Of a DNA stretch of 64,000 nucleotides, positions 45,264 through 53,877 are shown one piece after another. The notes under the pieces are model-generated. The model was not told the origin of the DNA, ran no database searches, and saw only the letters and a list, made by a program, of their open reading frames with translations. The position numbers were made by a program, and so were the translations under genes. The first letter of the stretch is position 1. Every line of letters starts with the position of its first letter. This stretch comes from JACDHG01 sp963815295 (lineage in GTDB: Bacteria > Actinomycetota > Actinomycetes > Propionibacteriales > Nocardioidaceae): contig CAWFFZ010000008.1 in the NCBI GenBank assembly GCA_963815295.1, forward strand, positions 1,426,001 through 1,490,000, in the 5' to 3' direction.

Positions 45264-46034
45264 GTGCTGCGATTTCTACTGTCCCGACGCTGGCTCGGGC
45301 TCCTCCTCGTCGTCATCGTCGTCGGCGTGGCCTGCATCGAGCTGGGTCGCTGGCAGTTCCGGCGGTATGACGAGCGCCGCGACCAGAATGTGACCACGGA
45401 GCGCAACCTCGAGGCCGCGCCCGTTTCCGCCGACCAAGTCCTGAGCACCGAGCACCCGCCCGCGGATGACGACCAGTGGAGGGTCGTCTCCGCCGTCGGA
45501 ATGTACGACGCCGAGCACCAGCTGCTGGTGTCCTACCGGACTCGCGACGGCGCGCCCGGTGTCGACGTGGTCGTGCCGCTCGTCACGGAGTCCGGGACTG
45601 CGTTGCTCGTCGACCGCGGCTGGGTACAGACGATCGCCAACGCCAACCAGACACCCGACGTACCGGCACCACCGAGCGGCGCCGTGAGCGTCACCGGCTG
45701 GGTGCGGCTCGATGCGACTGGTGGCGACCAGCAGGTGACACCCAACGACGGCACCATCCGGGCCATCTCGTCGGACGCGATCGCACCCACGCTGCCCTAT
45801 CCGGTTTACGACGGGTTCGTGGACCTGACGTCCGAGGACCCGACGACCGAGCCGGCCCCGCAGCTGGCTGAGCCACCCGACCTTGGCTCTGGCCCGCACT
45901 TCTTCTACGGGCTCCAGTGGTGGTTCTTTGCCCTGTTGGCGTTCGGGTTCTGGTGCTACTTCGCGTGGGTGGAGTACAAGGAGCAGACGCGGCCGCGCCC
46001 GTCGTCGCAGCCGTCGGTCACAGCGCGCGGGTGA
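45264..46034 (+). CDS. SURF1 family cytochrome oxidase biogenesis protein
   Basis: A 256-aa membrane protein with one N-terminal helix (LGLLLVVIVVGVACIELG) and one near the C-terminus (WWFFALLAFGFWCYFAWVEY), enclosing a soluble domain. LGRWQFRR and LLVDRGWVQ are SURF1 signatures; the topology matches. It assists cytochrome aa3 assembly. The GTG start is at 45264. Its 3' end overlaps the convergent SDR gene by 17 nt. Confidence 0.92.
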   Translation: MLRFLLSRRWLGLLLVVIVVGVACIELGRWQFRRYDERRDQNVTTERNLEAAPVSADQVLSTEHPPADDDQWRVVSAVGMYDAEHQLLVSYRTRDGAPGVDVVVPLVTESGTALLVDRGWVQTIANANQTPDVPAPPSGAVSVTGWVRLDATGGDQQVTPNDGTIRAISSDAIAPTLPYPVYDGFVDLTSEDPTTEPAPQLAEPPDLGSGPHFFYGLQWWFFALLAFGFWCYFAWVEYKEQTRPRPSSQPSVTARG

Positions 46035-46776
46035 GTCCCCCGTCGACCGGGAGCATGGCTCCTGTGATGTAGCCCGACGACGGGGACAGCAAGAAGGCCG
46101 CCGCCCGGCCGAACTCCGCCGGGTCCCCATAACGTCGCAGCGGTATGCCGGCGAGGTGCTGCCGCTTGGTCGCCTCGGGGTCGTCACTCATCGCGTCGAG
46201 CTCCTGCACGCGCTCGGTCTCCACCCGGCCTGGCAGCAGACCATTGACCCGGATGCCGCGTGGTCCGACCTCGTCGGCGAGCGTCTTCGCCGCCATCGCC
46301 AACCCCGGCCGCAGCCCGTTGGAGATTGCCAGCCCACCGATCGGCTGCTTCACCGAGGTCGACAGCACCAGCGCAATCGAGCCACCATCTCCTAGCGCAT
46401 CGGCGATCGTCGTCGCGAGCCGCATGGCCCCCAGGAAGACCGTGTCGAAGGCGCTCCGCCAGTTGTCGTCGGTGATGTCGAGGACGCCGCCGGTCGCCGG
46501 GCCGCCGACACTGATCAGCGCACCGTCGAGGCGACCGTACGTGTCCTGTGCGGCAGCGACGAGCCTCGCCGGCGTACCGGGGTCGGCGTTGTCTGCCGCG
46601 ATCCCGGTCGCGCTGCCGGGTCCGAGCTCGGCGATGGCGCGCTCGACGCTCTCACTGCTTCGAGACGACAGCACCACATGGGCGCCTTCGTCGACGAGCA
46701 CCCGGGCGGTGGCCTGCCCGAGTCCGCGGCTGGCGCCGGTCACGATGTACACGCGGTCCTTCAAACCCAGATCCAT
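46018..46776 (-). CDS. atypical SDR-family oxidoreductase
   Basis: A 252-aa Rossmann protein with the cofactor motif VTGASRGLGQA. The usual Tyr-x3-Lys is missing: the expected region reads LSTSVKQPIGGLAISNGLRPG, with Ser and Arg in the positions of Tyr and Lys. This is the pattern of a known SDR subgroup that lacks the classical tetrad; activity and substrate are uncertain. The ATG at 46776 follows CAGAAT by 7 nt. It is convergent and overlaps SURF1 by 17 nt. Confidence 0.88.
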   Translation of the reverse strand: MDLGLKDRVYIVTGASRGLGQATARVLVDEGAHVVLSSRSSESVERAIAELGPGSATGIAADNADPGTPARLVAAAQDTYGRLDGALISVGGPATGGVLDITDDNWRSAFDTVFLGAMRLATTIADALGDGGSIALVLSTSVKQPIGGLAISNGLRPGLAMAAKTLADEVGPRGIRVNGLLPGRVETERVQELDAMSDDPEATKRQHLAGIPLRRYGDPAEFGRAAAFLLSPSSGYITGAMLPVDGGLTRAL

Positions 46777-46811
46777 GGGCGCCATTCTGCCGCGCCCACA
46801 ATCTGATGAGA

Positions 46812-48704
46812 TCAGGGGACGGTGACGGGCTCGTCGTGGTCGTCGTCGGCGAACTGGGTGCGGTAAAGATCGCTGTAGAGCCCGTTGGCGGCGAGCAGAG
46901 CACGGTGCGTGCCGCGCTCGACGATGCGGCCTTCGTCGATCACGAGGATCTGGTCCGCGTTGCGCACGGTCGAGAGCCGGTGGGCGATGACCAAGGCAGT
47001 GCGGCCTTCGAGTGCGGTGTCCAAGGCGCGTTGGACGGCGTACTCCGACTCACTGTCGAGGTGAGCCGTCGCCTCATCGAGCACGATGATGCGGGGAGCC
47101 TTGAGCAGCAGCCTGGCGATTGCGAGGCGCTGCCGCTCTCCGCCGCTGAGGCGGTAGCCGCGATCTCCGACGACGGTGTCGAGGCCGTCAGGCAGAGACG
47201 CGATGAGTCTCCCCACCTGTGCAGCCTCGAGCGCGACCATGAGCTCGCCGTCGGTCGCATCCGGCTTGGCGTACGTCAGGTTGGCACGGATCGAGTCGTG
47301 GAACATGTGCGCGTCCTGGGTGACGTACCCGACCATCCCGTGCAGGTCGGCCGACGCGACATTGCGCACGTCCTTACCCCCGACCCGCACCGTGCCGCCG
47401 GTGACGTCATACAGCCTTGCCACCAAGTGGGTGAGGGTGGTCTTGCCCGCACCGGAGGGACCGACGAGCGCCACCATCTCCCCCACGCCGACGTCCAGGC
47501 TGACGTCGTGCAGGACGTCCTGGGTGACCTTCCCCTCAGGTTGCGCGACCACCTCGAGGCTGGCCAATGACACCTCATCGGCAGTCGGATACCGGAACGT
47601 TACGTTTTCGAACTGCACGGTCGCCCGCGACTTATCCAGCGGCTCCGGGTCAGCAGGCTCGCGGATCATCGGCTCGAGGTCGAGGACCTCAAACACCCGC
47701 TCGAAGGAGACGAGCGCGGTCATGACGTCGATCCTGACGTTCGACAACGAGGTAAGTGGCCCGTAGAGCCGCCCCATCAAAGCGGCAAGGGCGAGGAGCG
47801 TCCCGACCGTCAACTGGTCGCGGATGACGAGGTGGCCACCGACCCCGAAGACGAGCGCAGTGGCGAGCGCAGCCACGAGTGCCAGGGCGCTGTAGAAGAT
47901 GCGGCCAATCATGGCGATCCTGACACCGAGGTCACGGACCGTCTCGGCCTGACCGGAGAACTCCGCCTGCTCGTCGTGGCGACGACCAAACAGTGACACG
48001 AGCATCGCGCCACCGACGTTGAAGCGCTCGGTCATCATCCCTGACATCTGCGCGTTGGTCTGCATCTGCTCGCGGGTGAGACCGGAGAGCTTTCGCCCCG
48101 CCCACTTCGCCGGCAGCAGGAAGACCGGCAGCATGAGCAGTGCCAACAGCGTGATCTGCCAGGCAAGCGCCAACATCGCAATCGTCACGATCAGCAAGCC
48201 GACGATGTTGCCGACGACGCCGGACAGCACGGACGTGAACGCCCGCTGCGCACCGACGACGTCACTGTTCAGTCGCGACACGAGCGAGCCGGTGTTGGTA
48301 CGTGAGAAGAACGCGATCGGCATCCGCTGCACATGGCCGAAGACCTTCGTGCGAAGGTCGTAGATCAAACCCTCACCGATGCGGGACGAGTACCAGCGTT
48401 GGATCAGCGACAGCCCGACTTCTGCCACGGCGAGCCCGGCCATGCCGAGTGCCAGCATGGTCACGAGACCGCTGTCGCCGGTGGGAATCGCGTCGTCCAC
48501 GATCTTCTTGATGAGCAGCGGGGTGGCGATCACCAGAGCGGAGTCGACTACGACGAGCGCGAGGAACGCGAGGATATGGCGGGTGTAGGGCTTGGCGAAC
48601 GCCATGACGCGTCGCGTCGTCCCGGGCGCGAGCCGCTCGCGGCCCTCGGTGGGATCCTGGCGACTCATCTGGTACATCATCCGCATCGGACTGGGACTAC
48701 TCAT
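46812..48704 (-). CDS. ABC exporter, fused permease and ATP-binding domain (MsbA/LmrA type)
   Basis: A 630-aa half-transporter. Six helices span about residues 40-330 and the nucleotide-binding domain follows with Walker A GPSGAGKTT, signature LSGGERQR, Walker B IIVLDEATAHLD and H-loop VIAHRLSTV. It functions as a homodimer or with another half. A GGAG motif lies 8 nt before the ATG. Substrate unknown (lipid or drug type). Confidence 0.93.
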   Translation of the reverse strand: MSSPSPMRMMYQMSRQDPTEGRERLAPGTTRRVMAFAKPYTRHILAFLALVVVDSALVIATPLLIKKIVDDAIPTGDSGLVTMLALGMAGLAVAEVGLSLIQRWYSSRIGEGLIYDLRTKVFGHVQRMPIAFFSRTNTGSLVSRLNSDVVGAQRAFTSVLSGVVGNIVGLLIVTIAMLALAWQITLLALLMLPVFLLPAKWAGRKLSGLTREQMQTNAQMSGMMTERFNVGGAMLVSLFGRRHDEQAEFSGQAETVRDLGVRIAMIGRIFYSALALVAALATALVFGVGGHLVIRDQLTVGTLLALAALMGRLYGPLTSLSNVRIDVMTALVSFERVFEVLDLEPMIREPADPEPLDKSRATVQFENVTFRYPTADEVSLASLEVVAQPEGKVTQDVLHDVSLDVGVGEMVALVGPSGAGKTTLTHLVARLYDVTGGTVRVGGKDVRNVASADLHGMVGYVTQDAHMFHDSIRANLTYAKPDATDGELMVALEAAQVGRLIASLPDGLDTVVGDRGYRLSGGERQRLAIARLLLKAPRIIVLDEATAHLDSESEYAVQRALDTALEGRTALVIAHRLSTVRNADQILVIDEGRIVERGTHRALLAANGLYSDLYRTQFADDDHDEPVTVP

Positions 48705-48756
48705 CGTGTGGACTCCAACGCCGTCTTTGGGTGAGATGTTCCCCTATGCAGCGGGT

Positions 48757-49542
48757 TCAGTGTTCTCCGTCCGGCAGCAGGCGTTCGAGATGGCGCATCC
48801 GTTGCACCTGTGCGAGCCGCTCGGCGACGAGCTGATCGTCATACGTGCGCCCGGAAGCCCCCTGCAGAAGCTCCTTCGTCGCGGTCACCGCCTCATGCAT
48901 CGGCGCGGTCAATGCGGCACACAGATCTGCCACGGTGGCGTCGAGCTGCTCACGCGGTACGACGATCGTGGCCAGACCCAGCTGGCGCGCCTCGTCGGCC
49001 TCGATGAACCGGCCGGTCACGCAGATCTCCAGGGCTCGCGAGTAGCCCACCAGCGACACCAGAGGATGGGTGCCGCCCAGGTCCGGCACGAGGCCAAGGC
49101 TCGTCTCCCGCATCGCGAACCGTATGTCGTTGGCACACACCCGTAGGTCGCACGCCAGAGCCAGCTGAAAGCCCGCGCCGATCGCATGGCCTTGGACAGC
49201 CGCGATCGTGACGAGATTTGCCCGTCGCCACCACGAGAAGCCCTCCTGGAACTCGGCGATCTGGTCGGCAACCGCCTCGTCATCCAGCGCCATCATGTCC
49301 CTGAGGGTCATGTCGCCGGTGCCTGCTCCCGGACTGAGCATCGCCAGGTCGAGGCCAGCACTGAACGACTTGCCCTCGGCACGGATCACGGCGATGCGGA
49401 TGTCGTCGCCAAGGCTCGCCCCGATGCTCGCGATCTCCCGCCAGAGTTGCGGCGTCTGGGCGTTGCGCTTCTCCGGCCGGCACAACGTGAGGGTGGCCAC
49501 CGTCCCGGCGGTTTCCAGCCGCACCCCGCTCTCGGTGCTCAT
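48757..49542 (-). CDS. enoyl-CoA hydratase/isomerase family protein
   Basis: A 261-aa crotonase-fold protein. Oxyanion-hole motifs are GKSFSAGLDLAML (near residue 55) and AAVQGHAIGAGFQLALACDLR (near 115). The Glu-Glu hydratase pair is not fully retained at the expected positions (RETSLGLVPDLGGTH instead), so isomerase or another activity is possible. Its start overlaps the ABC-F stop by 4 nt (ATGA). Confidence 0.88.
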   Translation of the reverse strand: MSTESGVRLETAGTVATLTLCRPEKRNAQTPQLWREIASIGASLGDDIRIAVIRAEGKSFSAGLDLAMLSPGAGTGDMTLRDMMALDDEAVADQIAEFQEGFSWWRRANLVTIAAVQGHAIGAGFQLALACDLRVCANDIRFAMRETSLGLVPDLGGTHPLVSLVGYSRALEICVTGRFIEADEARQLGLATIVVPREQLDATVADLCAALTAPMHEAVTATKELLQGASGRTYDDQLVAERLAQVQRMRHLERLLPDGEH

Positions 49543-51137
49543 GCGAGCTCGATCAGGTCGGCGTACTCGGCGTTCCAGAGGTCCTCGACACCATCAGGAA
49601 GGATCAGCACCCGGTCGGGGGCAAGCGCCTCCACGGCTCCCTCGTCGTGCGTCACGAGCACGATGGCACCGCGGTAGCTGCGGATCGCGTTGAGCACCTC
49701 TTGCCGGCTGGCCGGGTCGAGGTTGTTGGTTGGCTCGTCGAGCAGCAGCACGTTGGCCGCCGACACGACGAGGGTGGCGAGCGCCAGCCGCGTCTTCTCG
49801 CCGCCGGACAGCACGCTGGCCGGCTTGTCGGCGTCGTCCCCGGAGAACAAGAACGCGCCGAGCACGCTCCGGGCTTGCGTCTGGGTCAGGGCGGGCGCCG
49901 ACGACTGGAGATTCTGTACGACGCTGCGCTCGAGGTCGAGCGTCTCGTGCTCCTGCGCGTAGTAGCCGAGCCGCAGGCCGTGGCCCGGCTCAACCTTGCC
50001 CGTGTCGGGCTCGTCGATGCCGGCAAGGATCCGAAGCAACGTCGTCTTCCCAGCACCGTTGAGGCCGAGGATGACGACCCTGCTGCCCTTGTCGACCGCC
50101 AAGTCGACGTCGGTGAAGACCTCGAGCGAGCCATACGACTTCGAAAGCTCGTGTGCCATCAGCGGTGTCTTGCCGCACGGCGCGGGTGTCGGGAAGTCGA
50201 TCTTCGCCACGCGGTCCTTGCGGCGGGTGGCCTCTAGCCCGCCGAGGAGCCGCTCAGCGCGCTTGGCCATGTTCTGGGCAGCGGTGGCCTTGGTGGCCTT
50301 GGCGCGCATCTTGTCGGCCTGGGCAAACAAGACACCGGCCTTCTTCTCTGCGTTGGACCGCTCCCTGCGGCGGCGGCGCTCGTCTGTCTCGCGCTGTTGC
50401 AGATACTTCTTCCAGCCCATGTTGTAGATGTCGACCTCGGCTCGGTTGGCGTCGAGGTGGAACACCTTCGTCACCGTCTCCTCCAGCAGGGCGACATCGT
50501 GGCTGATTACCACCAGGCCACCTCGGTGCGACTTCAGGAAGTCGCGGAGCCAGACGATCGAGTCTGCGTCGAGGTGGTTCGTCGGCTCGTCGAGCAGCAA
50601 CGTCTGCGCCTGGGAGAACAAGATCCGCGCCAGCTCCACCCGCCGCCGCTGCCCTCCGGAGAGCGTCTGCAGGGGCTGACCCAGCACACGCTCGGGGAGG
50701 CCGAGGCTGGCAGCGATCTGGGCAGCCTCCGCCTCGGCGGCGAACCCTCCGGCCGCGTGCAGCTCGGCATCGGCGACGGCATACCGCCTCATCGCCTTCT
50801 CGGCGACGCGAGTGTCGTCGCTGCCCATCTGTTGTTCGGTCTGGCGCAGTCGACGTACGACGTCATCGATTCCGCGGGCCGAGAGGATGCGGTCTCGGGC
50901 CAGCATGCTGAGGTCACCGGTGCGGGGGTCCTGTGAGAGGTAGCCGACCGAACCGACGCGCAACACATCGCCACTGAACGGCGCAGCCTCACCGGCCAGG
51001 ATCCGCGTCATGGTGGTCTTACCGGCACCGTTGCGTCCCACCAGGCCGACCTTGTCGCCAGGGCCGATCCGGAACGACACGTCGTCCACCAAGATCTGCG
51101 CGCCCGCGCGCACGTGGAGCTTTCGGGCAGTGATCAT
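49539..51137 (-). CDS. ABC-F family ribosome-associated ATPase
   Basis: A 532-aa protein with two ABC domains and no membrane segment. Walker A motifs: VGRNGAGKTT (near residue 35) and LGLNGAGKTT (near 360); signatures LSGGQRRR and LSGGEKTR; Walker B LLLDEPTNHLD and LLLDEPTNNLD. A charged linker (about 240-310) contains the ABC-F interdomain helix (DERRRRRERSNAEKKAGVL). ABC-F proteins bind the ribosomal E site; they act in translation control or antibiotic protection. Which subgroup is not determinable here. Confidence 0.93.
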   Translation of the reverse strand: MITARKLHVRAGAQILVDDVSFRIGPGDKVGLVGRNGAGKTTMTRILAGEAAPFSGDVLRVGSVGYLSQDPRTGDLSMLARDRILSARGIDDVVRRLRQTEQQMGSDDTRVAEKAMRRYAVADAELHAAGGFAAEAEAAQIAASLGLPERVLGQPLQTLSGGQRRRVELARILFSQAQTLLLDEPTNHLDADSIVWLRDFLKSHRGGLVVISHDVALLEETVTKVFHLDANRAEVDIYNMGWKKYLQQRETDERRRRRERSNAEKKAGVLFAQADKMRAKATKATAAQNMAKRAERLLGGLEATRRKDRVAKIDFPTPAPCGKTPLMAHELSKSYGSLEVFTDVDLAVDKGSRVVILGLNGAGKTTLLRILAGIDEPDTGKVEPGHGLRLGYYAQEHETLDLERSVVQNLQSSAPALTQTQARSVLGAFLFSGDDADKPASVLSGGEKTRLALATLVVSAANVLLLDEPTNNLDPASRQEVLNAIRSYRGAIVLVTHDEGAVEALAPDRVLILPDGVEDLWNAEYADLIELA

Positions 51138-51272
51138 GAGCGGACGATGACTTTCGGGACGCTGAGATGCCCGACGGACTCGGTGCGGGCATGATGCTTG
51201 CCTAGGCTACAGGCGCACCGCTCGGACCTGAGATTCGCCGGAAGGCCCGGCCACACCGTGGAAGGACCCTCG

Positions 51273-52181
51273 ATGAAGTTCAATCCGAAGGCGCGGCTCG
51301 ACCGCAGTCAGGTACGCAACCGCGGGGGCCGGCGCTCGTCGTCAGGCTTTGGAGGCGGTGGGCTCCCCCGCGGAATTCCGACTGGCGGCGGCATCGTGGG
51401 CGTCATCCTCACCATCGTGGTGTTCGTCGTCGTGACCCAGCTCAACGGAGGCGGCCTACTGGGCGGGTCGGGGAGCGACACAGGGGGTGAGCCGACCGAG
51501 TGCAGGACCGGGGCCGACACCGACCAGCAGGAGTGCCGGATCCTGGCGACCGTCAACTCCGTGCAGGCGTTCTGGGGCGCTGCCCTGCCCGAGCAGGCCG
51601 ACACGGCGTACGAGGAGTCCCAGTGGCAGAACTTCACCGGATCGACCCAGAGCGGATGCGGGCAGGCGACCTCGTCGACGGGGCCGTTCTACTGTCCCGT
51701 CGACAAGGAGGTCTACCTCGAACTGTCGTTCTTCGACGCCATGCTCGAAGGTGAGCTCGGCGCCGAGGGCGGGGACTTCGCGGAGGCGTACGTCGTCGCC
51801 CACGAGTACGGCCACCATGTCCAGGACCTGCTCGGCACCCTCGCCGAGCACCAGAGCCGCGAGACCGGGCCGACGAGCCCGTCGGTGCGGATCGAGCTCC
51901 AGGCCGACTGCTACGCCGGAGTGTGGGCACACGGGGCGACGACCACCACCGACGAGAGCGGCGAGCCGTTCATCCTGGAGCTCACCGAGGATGACATCGC
52001 CGAGGCGATCGACGCCGCCACAGCTGTCGGGGACGACCGCATCCAGGAGCGGACCCAGGGGGGCGTCAACCCAGAGCAGTGGACGCACGGGTCGGCGGCG
52101 GAGCGCGTCGACTGGTTCATGACCGGCTATGAGTCGGGTCAGATGAGCGACTGCGACACCTTCGCGAGCAACGCCCTCTAG
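51273..52181 (+). CDS. YpfJ-type neutral zinc metallopeptidase
   Basis: A 302-aa membrane-anchored protein. A short Gly/Arg/Ser-rich cytoplasmic tail precedes a transmembrane helix (GGGIVGVILTIVVFVVVTQL), then the peptidase domain with zinc-binding HEYGHHVQDLLG and a downstream IELQADCYAG (Glu ligand region). It follows the usual length of the family. The ATG at 51273 (MKFNPKARLDRSQVRNRGG) is chosen over the longer frame. It diverges from ABC-F and is followed by the triple 62-bp repeat. Confidence 0.9.
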   Translation: MKFNPKARLDRSQVRNRGGRRSSSGFGGGGLPRGIPTGGGIVGVILTIVVFVVVTQLNGGGLLGGSGSDTGGEPTECRTGADTDQQECRILATVNSVQAFWGAALPEQADTAYEESQWQNFTGSTQSGCGQATSSTGPFYCPVDKEVYLELSFFDAMLEGELGAEGGDFAEAYVVAHEYGHHVQDLLGTLAEHQSRETGPTSPSVRIELQADCYAGVWAHGATTTTDESGEPFILELTEDDIAEAIDAATAVGDDRIQERTQGGVNPEQWTHGSAAERVDWFMTGYESGQMSDCDTFASNAL

Positions 52182-52184
52182 CCC

Positions 52185-52357
52185 TTGCGTCCGTGCCGGC
52201 GAGCGCCATAGCGACCAGCTGCACGGACGCAACAGGCGCCCTCACCTTGCGTCCGTATCCGCGAGCGCCATAGCGACCAGCTGCACGGACGCAACAGGCG
52301 CCCTCACCTTGCGTCCGTATCCGCGAGCGCCCATAGCGACCAGCTGCACGGACGCAG
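52185..52357. repeat. 62-bp tandem repeat, 3 copies (palindromic family B)
   Basis: Units start TTGCGTCCGT at 52185, 52247 and 52309. Each has inverted arms TTGCGTCCGT ... ACGGACGCAA around a 28-nt loop containing GAGCGCCATAGCGACCAGC. Copies 2 and 3 agree except for one extra C in copy 3; copy 1 has GCCGGC where the others have ATCCGC. They lie between the convergent YpfJ and release-factor genes. Confidence 0.85.
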
Positions 52358-52374
52358 CTGGGGGTTGGCCGGGG

Positions 52375-53025
52375 TCAGGGGTCGGCGGGCGGGTCGGTGA
52401 GGCTGATCGTCACTGACCGCGCGGTGGCGACCGCCTGCTCCAGTACGTCGCGCCGGGGGTCGGCCACTCCCCCCAGCCAGCGTTGTGGCCGTGTCGTCAG
52501 CGGGCGCAGTCGCGGTTGCGCCCAGACCGCGTCAGCGGCCTGACGGTCACCTGCGGAGATCACGAGGTCCAGCCGGCCAGCATGGGGGAGCAGGATTTCC
52601 TCGACGTGGCCCGCCGCCGCGGCGAACGCCACCTTGGCCTGGTTGTCACGGCGGTTCGCGAAGCGTTGCTGCGACCACCCGCCCGCCTTCGTCTTGCCCT
52701 GCACGTGGCGCTTACCGACCTTCGACTCCACGATGTCGGCTCCGACGACGTACGCAACGGCGAAGCCTCCGCGACGTACCAGGACGACTCCCAGCCGCCA
52801 TGGCTTGCCGAGATGGACGGCTATGTCGCTCGGAGAGCTCAGAGTCGCGTCGTCGAAGGGGATCGATAGCGAGACACGGCTCCCGTCAGGGCTGTCGCCG
52901 TGGAGGACGCCGCCGTCGACCCACCATCGCGTGTCAGCATGTCGCTGCTCGTAGCGCTTGAACCAGCCCGCGACACGTTCCCATGGCACGAGCACCTGAC
53001 GGGGTGCCGTGGACTCCTCAGCCAT
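52375..53025 (-). CDS. acVLRF1-type peptidyl-tRNA hydrolase (actinobacterial Vms1-like release factor)
   Basis: A 216-aa protein resembling the actinobacterial Vms1-like release factor domain. It has VPWERVAGWFKRYEQRH near the start, and the catalytic-loop-like GGWSQQRFANRRDNQA segment near residue 115 matches the GSQ-type motif with its Arg/Gln residues. The family frees stalled nascent chains from ribosomes or tRNA. It lies downstream of the suf operon in the same direction, 32 nt from sufT, and may be co-transcribed. Confidence 0.82.
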   Translation of the reverse strand: MAEESTAPRQVLVPWERVAGWFKRYEQRHADTRWWVDGGVLHGDSPDGSRVSLSIPFDDATLSSPSDIAVHLGKPWRLGVVLVRRGGFAVAYVVGADIVESKVGKRHVQGKTKAGGWSQQRFANRRDNQAKVAFAAAAGHVEEILLPHAGRLDLVISAGDRQAADAVWAQPRLRPLTTRPQRWLGGVADPRRDVLEQAVATARSVTISLTDPPADP

Positions 53026-53057
53026 GAGGAGCCCTGAGAGGGCACGGCACTGCTAGC

Positions 53058-53429
53058 TCAGACGTTGAAGCCCAGAGCGCGCAGCATCTCGCGGCCGTCG
53101 TCGGTGATCTTGTCCGGGCCCCAGGGTGGCATCCAGACCCAGTTGATCTTGAAGTCGTTGACGAGGCCTTCGAGGGCAGTGCGCGTCTGGTCCTCGATCA
53201 CATCGGTCAGCGGGCAGGCCGCCGACGTGAGCGTCATGTCGATCGTGGCGATCGTGGCCTCGTCGACCGAGACGCCGTAGATCAGACCGAGATCGACGAC
53301 GTTGATCCCGAGCTCGGGGTCGACGACATCCTTCAACGCCTCGATCACATCGTCATCGGAGACCGACGATTCGTCCGTGGACAGGTCGACGTCAGGCAGG
53401 TCGGTGGTGTCGTTCGTCATCCCAGTCAT
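53058..53429 (-). CDS. SufT-like DUF59 metal-sulfur cluster assembly factor
   Basis: A 123-aa protein of the MIP18/DUF59 family. DPELGINVVDLGLIYGV and TSAACPLTDVIEDQ (with the conserved Cys) are family hallmarks, and PPWGPDKITDDGREMLRALGF ends the protein. The ATG at 53429 is favoured by GGAGG 6 nt upstream; the ORF extends further up without conserved sequence. It is the last gene of the suf operon. Confidence 0.92.
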   Translation of the reverse strand: MTGMTNDTTDLPDVDLSTDESSVSDDDVIEALKDVVDPELGINVVDLGLIYGVSVDEATIATIDMTLTSAACPLTDVIEDQTRTALEGLVNDFKINWVWMPPWGPDKITDDGREMLRALGFNV

Positions 53430-53430
53430 T

Positions 53431-53877
53431 TCATACCTCCGCTTTGGCGACGGCCTGCGCCGTCGCGTCTTTCCAAGCCATCCAGCCGAGCAGCGCGCAC
53501 TTGATGCGGGCCGGGAACTTGGCCACTCCCGCAAACGCGATGCCGTCCTCGAGCACTTCTTCGTCTGGTTCGATGGTGCCACGGCTCTGCATCAGCTCGA
53601 CGAACTTGTCGTGGATGCCCAGCGCGTCGTCGAGCTTCTTGCCGATGAGGAGATCGGTCAGCACCGATGTCGACGCCTGTGAGATGGAGCAGCCCTCCGC
53701 GTCGTACGACACGTCCTCGATGACGCCGTCGGCGACGTGCACGCGCAACGTGACTTCGTCGCCACACGTCGGGTTGACGTGGTGCACCTCTGCCTCGAAT
53801 GGCTCGCGCAGACCCGCGTGATGCGGCGTCTTGTAGTGGTCGAGGATGATCTCCTGGTACAAGGTCTGGAGGTCCAT
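53431..53877 (-). CDS. sufU: SufU-type Fe-S scaffold/sulfur transfer protein
   Basis: A 148-aa protein. The three conserved cysteines are in NPTCGDEV, AEGCSISQAS and RIKCALLGW, with the CGD Asp. In SufU these bind zinc and accept sulfur from SufS. The ATG shares one base with the sufS stop (TGATG). The frame continues open upstream, but that is the shadow of sufS in another frame. Confidence 0.93.
   Translation of the reverse strand: MDLQTLYQEIILDHYKTPHHAGLREPFEAEVHHVNPTCGDEVTLRVHVADGVIEDVSYDAEGCSISQASTSVLTDLLIGKKLDDALGIHDKFVELMQSRGTIEPDEEVLEDGIAFAGVAKFPARIKCALLGWMAWKDATAQAVAKAEV

Noticed and set aside
45197..45448. N-terminal extension of moaA
   Set aside because: It is antisense to the SURF1 N-terminus, is Arg/Ser-rich and not MoaA-like; GTG 45196 fits the family start.
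48757..48830. Shared promoter reading from the ABC exporter into the crotonase gene
   Set aside because: Both genes are on the minus strand with the crotonase gene upstream and translationally coupled to ABC-F, so the exporter is downstream, not upstream.
52185..52357. Possible CRISPR array
   Set aside because: Whole 62-bp units are repeated including the would-be spacers, and no cas genes are near; this is a tandem repeat, not repeat-spacer structure.
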